From Apostichopus japonicus (lineage: Eukaryota; Echinodermata; Holothuroidea; Aspidochirotida; Stichopodidae), in assembly GCF_037975245.1 (NCBI RefSeq), contig NC_092581.1, positions 570,501-634,500 of the forward strand: a stretch of DNA of 64,000 nt, written 5' to 3'. Within the stretch, counting starts at the first letter, position 1. The number at the start of each line of letters is the position of its first letter. The position numbers and the translations under genes were made by a program. Shown here piece after piece: positions 29,801-41,800 of the stretch. Below the pieces are notes generated by a model. The model saw only the letters and a program-made list of their open reading frames with translations. It was not told the origin of the DNA and did not search any database.

Positions 29801-32800
29801 CAATATGGTGAATCCTGTAATGCAGGCAAAAAGGCAAAACGAGCTACTTGAAGTTAGCACTCCCATTTCCGCAAGAAATACACTCTCGCATGTACAGGCA
29901 CAGGTGATTGCTCATTATATATTATGTACACATCGCGAACATACGTATACAGCCTACCATGCTCAGTTGGTATACTTGTATAGCATGCACATAATACACT
30001 CTCACACTCAAACCACAGTTCATAAACCATTCTTCCCTAACACTAACCCATTCTTCACAGTTCATAGTTTTCCTCACTCTTTTCTGGGTCAGACATCCAT
30101 GAGAATTTCTACATCCAAATGCCTGGCACTGAGGCTTCATTCCACAAAGGTCTTCGCAAACCTGCCTAGTTGAATGTAGTATCAGGAAGCTTAGGCTTCG
30201 CAGAACTGTCCGATTGTAAACTTTACAGTAGCCTACATACAAACATTCTTGGCTGGCTGGCTGGTCAGCACAATGTAAACAACGAAGAGTCTGCTGTTCA
30301 AACTCATCTTGTGTTACACGAAATCACCGATATACTACATATATAACCGCTTAACAATGTTTTTAAAAAACATCTAATTTATAAGAAATTTCACCGAAAA
30401 CTAAGGAAGAAGTTAATCTGTTTTCAAACGCAGTTTTATTTGTGTGATTACTGTAGGAACTGTATGCAGCGTGGTTATGTCACAATACGCATTTGCCCAG
30501 ATGACGGCACGTTCGCTACTGTTCAAAGTATATTTGAAATATCCATCATAAACGATTAAAAATTGTTTGTTTGTCAAACGCAATATTAGCGTTCTGATAC
30601 TTTGAAAAAATGTTTGGAAAATTGTTTATCGTTTTTTAAGGTAACTTCTAAGGGCTACCAGACAATTCTTTCAAGTCAAACTCACACTGCTCAACTTATC
30701 ACGGCTTGACTCAACTCGACCGTCGTGACCTAGTTTTGATAGTCGTGAAGACCCCATGTCTTACTATATTAATGACCCCACGCACTCAATTGACCGATAA
30801 GTTGAACCGTTTTCTGTTAACTTCCGGTAACATGCAAAATAACTTGCATGTGATTGGTTATACTTGTTAAGACTGGGCAGTTTTAGTCCTGAACACTGAG
30901 CCCCACACTGCCGACTATCAGTCTGGAAAATGGTGCATGTTTTGTCGACACGACTCGATCAGTCGTCACGTCGTTGTCATAATCATACTCAGTCTGCCCG
31001 ACTCACCACAAATGACGGTTATGTATGTATGTATGTATTTTAGATCCTCTTGCAAGCAGGAACTCGCGAAGAAGCCTAATTGGCTTATCAAAGCCGCAAG
31101 CTGACCGAAGTCAGTCTCTCACATTCATATTTTAAACGTCCATGATTATGAATTGTGAATTGTCAACAACTCTGTAACTGGACGACATACATTAATCTTG
31201 GAGTGACTCGAACCAGGGACCTTATGATTTGAAGGCACTGGCGTTAACCCTGAGCTAACACTCCTAATGTTATGACCCCTGAGTTGAGATGATGCGTGAT
31301 CAGTCGGCAGTGTGCGGCGGACTTAGACAGTTTGACACGTTCAAACAAACGCTATAATTCAGAGGGAAAATGACTTTTCTTCTTCTTCATGTACTGCTCC
31401 GTTTCACAGTGGATACACATCAAGGCAACCAGACGGAGGTGGATTGGAAGGTTGTGGTTTAATCGATTTCTGGAGTTACCGTGAGACAAGTAACTGGTGG
31501 GACGTTCCTTGCGCCGCGTACCGTACGAGTCAGTTTGTTTGCCAACGAAAGGCACAGAGTACAACAGCTGATGTTACAGGTAACTCAAGTCAATCCAGGA
31601 ACACTGATTCGAGACTGACAATATGAGATAGTTTATGGTCGTAACTGGCAATAAGTTACAAATATAACCTGCCTCATATTGACACTCTTTCATCTGCAAT
31701 CGCAGAGGGAAGCTGAAAATATGCATTTTCATTAATACTCATAATATATTTGAAACAGGACTTTTCGCAACATACAAAGGTACACAAGTGCAAACAACAG
31801 ATAAAACACATGTATCATGTCTACAGGAGGTATATGAGGGATACGTTTATGGCGATGCAACCCTCTCAATTGCCAGTTCCTCTCTCTGTAGCTGCGTGCA
31901 GCGGTAAGCCCAAATTACACAACGAGCAGGTACGTATAGTGATACATCCCTGCATTGAGGTAATCTCATTCCAATACAATCTACATGATCCATCAGAATA
32001 TTATCCTACGTAACCGATCTTGTTGATATTTATTAAAAAAATACATATTCTGTCAAATTAATCTTCTCCTTGTACCTTTGTTTCTTAGACAGTACATCTT
32101 TCCTCAACACAACGTTGATCTATACAGAAGGTAACTGGTTTATGTTTCACCTTGTTTTTGTTTTTGGTTTCTATGGTTACTGTTCTAGTGGTGACAAATT
32201 TGTTGTCTGTCTTTGCTATTTTAAAAATCAACACATTAAGTCACATGACATGTAAATTGTAAGAAATGAGGGAAAAAATAATTGTAATTTGAAGCAATAT
32301 CTGTAAGTGAAAGTAGCGTAGCTTCACAAATATATGTGCATAGTGCGCCATTACCCGGGACTATAGAGAAGTATGTTAAAGGAGAACACATTCCATTCAT
32401 AATTGTGGTTAGATCATATGCTTACGCAACAGCCAAACTTGTGATCCAGAAGCATCGTATGCCTGCCATTACTAAGCAAATAATTTGTTCATCAATGCTG
32501 CTAATTACTGATGTATCGCAGTATAAGTGTTGCCTATAATTATAGTCTGTTTTAGTATTATAATGACAAGAACAAGTTACACCTTTTGAAGTGAATATTT
32601 AGTGGGACTTAACCTCCTACGCAAGCTTTATGAACACATATATGCCTCTATTGATGATGTTTCTGTTTCGAAGTAACATATTTTCTGATGAGTAACACCC
32701 TCTATCAAGTATGCAATTATAAACACAATACTTATGCAAGTTTCACTGCGCGTGTGTCTACGTGGTTAGAAGTAACTTGAAAATACAATAAAGTATTTAC

Positions 32801-35800
32801 CTGTTCTATTACCAGGAGATAGACCTTTAAACAAATGAAGGGTGTTTATTGGTAGGTTATTAATACGGTACAAGACTAATTATGCAATAACATTATTTAT
32901 GTCCTGTTCTGTTGAAACATTTATTTCCGAAGATGTAAATCAAGTCTGCAAAGAAAATCATTTTCGTTGCTCATCCGGCGAGTGTATCCTTGAAGTCTAC
33001 CTTTGTGATACGTCACGTGACTGTTCAGATGGAAGCGATGAAGAAGACTGTAACAGAAACAAGGGTAATTAAGACATCGTTTGTAATCGTAGGATTTTGG
33101 TAGTAAACCAATTTTAATGGCGACTTCTCTTCCCTTGTTACGATGTCTGGTTTGTCTAGTCAACAATATATAGAGTACACCTTCTATTACTGTGTATAAT
33201 TGTATAATTACGATATCTGGTTTGTCTGGTCAACAATGCCAACGATATATAGAGTACACCGTCTATGACTGTATAAATTTTATAAACTGTCAATTGTCCC
33301 TTGTTACGATATCTGGTTTGTCTGGTCAACAATGCCAACGATATATAGAGTACACCTTCTATGACTGTGTATAAATTGTATAAACTGTCAATTGTCCCTT
33401 GTTACGATATCTGGTTTGTCTGGTCAACAATGCCAACGATATATAGAGTACACCTTCTATTACTGTGTATAATTGTCAACCTTACGCTTTAACATATTAT
33501 AACACACACGCCCATATACGCACATACATCTATATACGCAACGAATGGACGTACCTTTTAGATATAACTATTAACTAACATGTCTCTCTCTCTTTCTCAG
33601 GAAATATTATGCACTCTTGCCAACCGACTGAGTATGAATGTGATGACGGTAGTTGTATTGCAGCCGCTTTTTTCTGTGACTCCATAATGAACTGCAGAGA
33701 TGGAAGCGATGAATATTCATGTGGTAAGAGCTATCTATCAGTTTGACATGCCAGACTAACTTAAGTTAAAACTTTCAGAGAATCATTCATTCTTAAAAAA
33801 TAAAAAATAAATTCATCTTAAAGATGAACTTTAAAGCTTAAAATTTGCCAAGTACCTTGTATGCTTATCACAATTTTGATGATCACGTCATTTCGTTATG
33901 CATTTTACATTTCACAAATTCTAACAACTCTATCAAAATATATTCTCTTACGTTGATAGAAATAAATCCAACCGATTCTAGCAACTTTGTTAAGGAGAGA
34001 CGATAGATGCAAACAAGAAATAGTTGTTTCAATTTTAAATAGTTTGCTCCGATTTGTCAACAGATCGTCCTAACTGTACCGATGATGAGGTACGTTGTCA
34101 GGGAGGGCGCTGTATACCTCAAACTGCTCTCTGTGATTTAAAAAATGACTGTGGGGATAACTCTGATGAGACTGAATGCAGTAAGTTTCTTGATGAAAAA
34201 AAGGCTTTAGAGTGTTTATCGTTTTGTTATTTACATAGTTTAAATCGAACTACCTTAATTTGATTGATATTGAATGAAATCAGGTCCCCGTCACCTGTAA
34301 GCGAGAACATTTTACTCATCAGGGGTGTCGTAAACAATTTTAGCCGTGTTCTATTTAATTCATTTTTGACATTATTATAATTGGCTTTGACAGGTATCAA
34401 GGAACTTGTAATTGGAATATTAAAATAGTGATTTAACTTATTCTTTGACAGCTTGGTCTGAAGGTAATTTTCGCTGTTTCGCGAATTTACTTCTCCCAGG
34501 GAACAGAGTATGCGATGGTTATAGAGACTGCCCAGGGAAGAACTGGGAAGATGAACCTCAAACATGCGGTAAAGACATAAAACAAACTTTAAGTTTCTAT
34601 ATATTTTAGACACAAAACGAAAACTAAGTTTCTGTATCGTTAACTTTATTTGATATATTAATGATAATATTATATGTTGTTATATATTAAATATTTTAGC
34701 TATTTTAATTTATTTTTTAAAACCTTAGAATTTTAACCGTACCTACTTTTTTGGCAATCTTCCTACGTAACTTTGTAGCCAGTGGAGGAAAGATATTTAC
34801 CATTTCTGTTTGCCATATCATAAGCTCTGTCAATCATCTTTAAATTTAAAGAAACGTCAAAATTCTGGGGTTCCATCAAAACATGAATTTGTGACGAGTA
34901 TGGCAGTCGATCAATGTTTCATTATCATTTTTGGGGATCATTTACAGGTCTGCAAACAGATCTGGAATTTTATTTTACCTGAAATGAAGTTTTCAATCTT
35001 GTTTTCATTCATAGATTACTTGCAAGACCTCCTATTGTGCAATAAAACGTCACAGTTTCAATGTCGTAATGGTGCATGTGTTCCTCCATCAACGATATGT
35101 ATACACGAAATGGACGAGTACAACTATCCTAAGGGATGTCGAGACGCCTCCCACTTAAAGGATTGCGGTAACAAAACAATCTTGATCATTTATTAGTAAA
35201 AATATTGTCAAGTGTTGTCAGGACAACAAGAGCGCCTACAGTTCAAGCTAAACTGATTCATTAACAATACCATCAGTGAAACGTTTCCTTTACTATTATA
35301 ATAGACTTCAATGAATCAGCCATTCAATTCAAATGTCTAACATGCATTGTCTTACGTGCCTTAAGATGCATAAGCTCATCTTAAGCCAGCGACACGCTGC
35401 AATACTGAATAAGACTGAATGTAAAAGAGGAAACACAACTCGACTGTATGCTGTTGTAGAAAATCAGCTTCAAGATCCACATTCGTGCAACTATATTTGT
35501 TGTAACTGGACATTTGTCGACAGGAACCATCGCGGACTGCATAGCCATTGGCGACTGCCGTTCGGAAAGCAATACATGTTGAATTACCTTGATTGAAACA
35601 AACCCAAGCTAAATCTGGCCAAATCTTGATCAGTTCAAGCTATTCTTAAGTGTGCAAACCTTACTAGACCTCACAACCAATGGCGTAACTAGGGCCGGTA
35701 CAGCCTGAGCGATCTCCGGGGGTTGAGGCCCGATACGGTTTGGTGTCAACGACTTAAAAATATGACAACCAATGGGCAAGACAAATTCTAAATAAGTCTT

Positions 35801-38800
35801 AAGTGTTGCAAGGAATTAAAAATGCAATCCCTGTCCTCAACAGAGAAATCCAAAGAGTACCTTAAGTGAGCGTCTGGTTACGAAGGTCTATTCTAGTCTG
35901 GCCGCGCTCAGTCCGCACTTAAAATTCTTGATATTGATTCTGTTCATCAATGAGAACATGTACGGTTATATTAGTCTTATGGTAAAAGCACTTCGTGGAT
36001 CATGAATCAGAAAATGATTTCGAGGAAGACAGTGATGAATAGCTGCCTCGGACCAGCATTAAATTATTGGATTGGTCCAATGTGCCGTACACACAAAACT
36101 GACTGAGGTGGGTTAGGCTTTCATTATGTGTGTGCGTTATATAATGGAATGTATAACGAGGCTTTAAAGTTATGGTGGGGAATTATGTATCTCTAATTTC
36201 TATCAAATGTGAACAGACAGCAATCATATATATTATGCACAGTTGGTATATGAGGAGATATATTCCTGCATTCAATTATAGAATCCTTTCAATGTCCGGT
36301 TGGTTACTTCAAGTGTCCAAATACCTACTGTATTCCTGAAAGATACCGATGTAACAACGTTTTGGACTGTCCGTTAGGCGAGGATGAAATCAACTGTAGT
36401 AAGTATATTATTAGTTTAGATGTAGGCGTATAAGATGTAGCATAGCATATCAGCCTTTCGTGATATTCCCTTGATGTAAAACATCTTCAAGACCATACAG
36501 TTACAGTCTCGATGTAGGGGAATAGGCTGTAGAGTGGATCAAGTTTAGAATTTCGGTGGTTATTTTAAATGTCCAATATTACACATTACATCCTTATGTT
36601 AGCCAGGCAATGATGCCCAACAAGATATAATTACACAGCTATACTTTACATATTGGAACTTGCAAGCAGCCCTGTGGTTTTGATTGACTTAAAGTTTGCC
36701 AAAGATTATGTGTAGTCACTGTTCAGATACAGAGTAGTACAATGAAGGTCGCTCACCAAGTTTTAGCCAGCTGGATCATGTGCAGTGTATATTGCTTTTC
36801 CATGGGACTCGCTATACTACACTTGACGTAACGTCGTCATAATCACATGGTTGTTTGATTTTATTGCTTCTGTGTCATTTCCCCAAAATGCATTAGGTAA
36901 CTTTGAAAAGAGTTATTGAGCGGGAGTTATAAAATCTATAGAACTACAATATTGTAAGACTCAAAACAGCGATTGCATAGTGTGATGTTTTCAAGAAATC
37001 AAGATGAAAATATTTCCTGACATAAGGACGCAGTTTTAGAAACTAGTAGCGATGTTAGCAGAACTCTTTGTTCGTCTCAAGCTTTAATTCCAGTTACTAT
37101 CAGTATCTACTTTAACAACTAATTACTGTTTATAATCATAGGTCATTACACATGTGCATCTGGGTCATACAAATGCCACAATCAACAAGTCTGCCTTCAT
37201 CAGGACCAGATCTGTGATGGACTACTGCATTGTGCTGAGGATGATGATGAATTATTTTGTGGTATGATTCATTTCAGGTTATTTTAATCCTATGCATTGT
37301 CCCATTAGTTTGATTTGACATTATTCCTATGGCCCTAGTTCACAGGTTCAAACGCTGTCTGTGATTATGTTGTTCGAGTTTGAGTAAATTTCCTCAACAA
37401 TAGAAGAGGAGTAGTACAAAGTCAAGATAAAAACAAGGGGTGGAGGAGGACTGAAAACACAATAGCTTGTACGAGCAGTCCCCCTTAAACAAGTTAAACA
37501 GTACACTAGATAAACACACTACAACAATAGAGGAAAAGAACAAAGAAAACACAAGAGAGGAGTAGTACAGAGTCAAGATAAAACAAGGTGGTGGAGGAGG
37601 ACTGAAAACACAATAGCTTGTACGAGCAGTCCCCCTTAAACAAGTTAAACAGTACAGATATACACAATACAACAATAGAGGAAAGAACAAAGAAAAAACA
37701 AACAAAGGTAATTAACAATTTACAAGCAATAATAGTTTACAAAAAACAAAGATAATTAACAACTTACAAATGCAATAATGATTTAGAAGGTGATCCTTTA
37801 ACCTTTTTTTTTAAAGAAAATACTATTTATAGCTTTTGTATAGTTATCTAGTATATTCCAAAGTTTATAAAAAAATTGATGGGCAATATCATTGCAAGAA
37901 AGATTTGTGCAAAAATCGTGAGATGTCCTTGTGTTATAAGGCCTAGAATGGAATTTGTTGTTATAATTTAAACAGATATCAAAATTAAGCGGTGAGAGCT
38001 TCTTTATATACTTGAAACATGAAAACAGTCATGCACTAGTGAATTGTAGATATCAAGAATATTATTAATCCTTCGAGTGAAGAAAAGGGATTTGGTTGCT
38101 GCACGATAATCAGAAATAGTCAAAATACGAACAGCCCTTTTTTGTAAAATATGTAAACGATACAATTAAGAAGAGTAAGTGTTTCACCATATAATAGTAC
38201 AATAGGATAGTTGCGAATGAATAAGTGAATCATACAAGGATTTAATGATATTAAATGAGTCAAAATAGTTGATTTTATACAATATACCAATTACTCTTGA
38301 AAGTTTAGAACAAAAATATCAATATGGTGTTTCCAGGTGAGGTTGGAGTCGATATAAATGCCAAGGAATTTGGCTTTATAAACTAGGAAATGTTTTTATT
38401 ACAATCAATGAATAACTCAACAGTGCCAAGTGTACACTACCAAGGATGTCAAATCATGAACTTGGTTTTAGAAATATTTAATGATACTTTATTGGTTTTG
38501 AACCATAGGGAAACCATTTTAGCTCAGTATTTACTCTACGTATCACAGATATGTGGTATTTATGTTTATAAATGATACTAGTGTCGTCTGGAAATAAGAT
38601 CAAAGAGAGTACAGATGAGCAGTTACACATGTCATTCATGTAAACAAGAAATAACAGAGGTCCAAGAACGGAGCCTTGGGTACACCACGATTGATATTCG
38701 AAAAATTGGAAGAACTTCTATATACGCACTGTTTGTTTTCTATCTAACAAATAACTATGAAACCATTTAAACACAAGTCCCCGAATGCCATAATGATTCA

Positions 38801-41800
38801 GTTTACTTAGCAAATTCTATGATCCACTGTGTCAAATGCTTTGGATAGATCAACTATACCAATACTAATTTCCTTATCATTAAAACCATCTGTGATATAC
38901 TTCACAATTCAGCTCACTGCCATGAAGGTGGAAATATTTTTGCGAAAGCCAAACTGGTCGAGGAGAGTATACTATTCTTATTCCGAAAACATGTGAACCT
39001 GGCATACATGATACCTTCTAGGATCTTTAGCTGATAGGATGGATATAGGATGGATATAGGATGGATATAGGATGGATATAGGATGGATATAGGATGGATA
39101 TAGGATGGATATAGGATGGATATAGGATGGATATAGGATGGACATAGGATGGACATAGGATGGACATAGTGTAGTAATGTGTAGTTTTGGATATTTTATA
39201 TAGGATGGATATAGGATGGATATAGGATGGACATAGGATGGACATAGGATGGACATAGTGTAGTTTTGGATATTTTCCAAATTGGCCTGCCTTGGTAAGT
39301 TTCCTACTGGCCTCCCTTAGAGCACCATGCCTAGAGACAGAGCTCCTCTTAGAGAAGTTTATAAACAGGATGTGACTCATCATGACAGGTACCTCTTGCC
39401 ACAAATCTGTACCCCTTAGAGAATGGTGTAAACCAGAGTTAAATGTTGTTCTTGATTGGTTACTTTTCAGATGATGCATATGTATTTGTACTTTTTCTCA
39501 CTGTTTCTAAGGAGATCAGTATCAGTAGGTTGGGGAACATGTGCTCCCATTTCCTTTGTTCATCACTTCATCATTTATTTTGCATTGGAGAAGTCATGAT
39601 TGAGAACGATTCAAGAAGTTGAGTAAAAGTATATTGTTTTATTGTCATCCTTGTGGGAGAAGTTAGTGACTGGTTCCTGATGATTCAGAGGTTTCATAGA
39701 CGATGTGTCTCTTTGTAATGTACCTACCTTAAAGTAGTCTACCTGATTGTGGTCCGGGGCTGCTCTGCTCTGCTCGTTTCTGTTCCTATCCTTTCCATTA
39801 CTGCTTGAGGAATATATTGCAGCTAAACTTACTTGGCCGGTTTTCTGTTGTCATTTGCTTGACTCGTTCCACCCAAGGTCGCCCCTCCAGGCCCCAAATA
39901 TCACTTTACAACAATAGGATGGACATAGGATGGAAATGGGGTGGACATTGGGAGTTGGAGAGGACAGAAGTATCTCCGGCCTTAAAGACTTGCATAACTC
40001 TAGCTTCTTTCATTATAATGGGGACTATACCCGAAGATAAAGAAAGATTGTATATATACGTAATTGGTATCACGAAATTGGGGCAGGCAGCTTGAAGTAT
40101 TTTAATAGAGATACCGTCCGTTTCTGGTGAGGATACCGTCCGTTTCTGGTGAGGAACCTTTTTTGAGTTGACTTATTATACTAGTTACGCTGTAGCAGTT
40201 GGTTGGAGAAACATACATTGAATCAGGAACAGGATTACTCAGGAACCTGGAGAAAGGCATCTTCGTGGGTAATTCGATTAGCTAACTTAGTACAATTCCA
40301 GAGAAATCATTATTGAAACACTCATCAACTTCCATATCATCGGTTATTTCATCCCTTTTTTGATTATTTTGAAATCATCTCTACCAGACTCATTGCTTCT
40401 CCCTATACAATTGCATTTATTACTTTCCAAGTTTCTTTCAGATTGTGTCTATTTTCATCAAACTGTTTTGCATAGTATGACTTCTTAGAGTGTCAAATTA
40501 CATTAGTTAGTTAGGTGTGCATTTTCAATCACAACATTTTCCAAGTTGCAATGTTTTTGGCCTGCTTCTGGCAGGTATGTCTCCAAACCGTAGGTTGTAG
40601 CTCCTTGAGTATCTCTCAACTTTGAACTGGGCTTCCAAGACAGAATTCTTTGAGATCAAAATGTAATTTATCCAGTTCGTGTAGTTGTTTCTCGAGTCTC
40701 TGCTACACACTTAGATTAATCAGCTTTTATAACCTCCACAGCAGAACCCAGTACTCAATTCCAAGTCCTTTTGTGTGGTTTCCAATGCAGCAATTCTTCC
40801 CAGCATCTGTTGTTGATTCAGTAGTATTGAGTCTATTTTGTTGTTACTCTTTGGAATGCTAGTTCCATTGAACTACGAAACTCGCGTAGTGCACTCTCGA
40901 CTACTGGTAGTATAGGCATGCCGGTATAGGCTCTTTGCCTAGGAGTATAGGAAGAGTGAGCCTTTATCTTCGCAGACAGTGGTGAAATTTTGGTACCTCT
41001 TTATATAGATTTTTTTCAGACATTATGGCCTCAAAAACACCTGGATGCAGGAAGAACCTTTTTGTATCACACCTCTAGAGTTCTAAGTTCACACATGCAG
41101 ATTCTGTAAAAAAAATCTGAACTTTCAGAGAGCTGAAACTAAGCAAGACTTCAGAGTATGTGCTCCTTGTTGTATTCTGCCATGTGTCAAATTTTATAAA
41201 CTTTTCTCTTTCTTTGATACAAGTAACTATGTATTGATTTTCCAGATGCTGGATGTTTCGACGGCTGTTCTTGCACAGGTCTTTCATTTAACTGTACCTC
41301 ATCTCCATGGAAACCAGATTATGCCCAGGGTCTTCCACGTCAGCTTAGGCAGCTGTAAGAATTTTTACTTTGGCAACTCATATGCTAAAAAAGGCTAACA
41401 TACTTAGGTTTAGATTTGGCAACTCATATGCTTAAAAAGGCTAACATACTTAGGTTAAGATTTGGCAACTCATATGCTAAAAAAGGCTAACATACTTAGG
41501 TTTAGATTTGGCAACTCATATGCTTAAAGAGGCTAACATACTTAGGTTTAGATTTGGCAACTCATATGCTTAAAAAGGCAAACATACTTAGGTTTAGATT
41601 TGGCAACTCATATGCTTAAAGAGGCTAACATACTTAGGTTAAGATTTGGCAACTCATATGCTTAAAAAGGCTAACATACTTAGGTTAAGATTTGGCAACT
41701 CATATGCTTAAAAAGGCTAACATACTTAGGTTTAGATTTGGCAACTCATATGCTTAAAGAGGCTAACATACTTAGGTTTAGATTTGGCAACTCATATGCT

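Larger units (their letters stand above)
37390..40500 (-). mobile_element. Non-LTR retrotransposon with RT domain, decayed, interrupted by a minisatellite
   Basis: On the minus strand, fragments run in the right order for a LINE RT. At about 40135-39960: [31 protein letters not shown] and VFKAGDT. Then the 11-bp array. At 39030-38940: [14 protein letters not shown] and a [10 protein letters not shown]-like stretch. At about 38850: [12 protein letters not shown]. At about 38680: GVPKAP (for GVPQGS). At about 38590: LILFPDDT, where FADDT is usual. At about 38370: [17 protein letters not shown]. Stops and frame changes are frequent. The 3' part (37404-37700) holds a ~152-base tandem duplication. 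Confidence 0.85.

Noticed and set aside
29787-30173. 128-codon plus-strand open frame in the lectin 3 intron
   Set aside because: His/Thr/Ser-rich low-complexity translation with no domain and no suitable splice borders.
31021-31264. A functional tRNA gene
   Set aside because: A and B boxes are present, but the element continues into a body and an (ATAC)n tail with flanking duplications, so it is a SINE.
32085-32130. Earlier acceptor (TTCTTAG) for exon 25
   Set aside because: Gives phase 2 at the donor, which does not match LDLa 1; the ACAG 4 bases later keeps the frame.
35333-35596. 87-codon open frame with several Cys after LDLa 5
   Set aside because: Cys spacing does not fit LDLa or any module I know, and no phase 1-1 splice pair encloses it.
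38914-39479. Minus-strand open frames with repeated [11 protein letters not shown]
   Set aside because: Product of the 11-bp minisatellite within a dead LINE, not a repeat protein.
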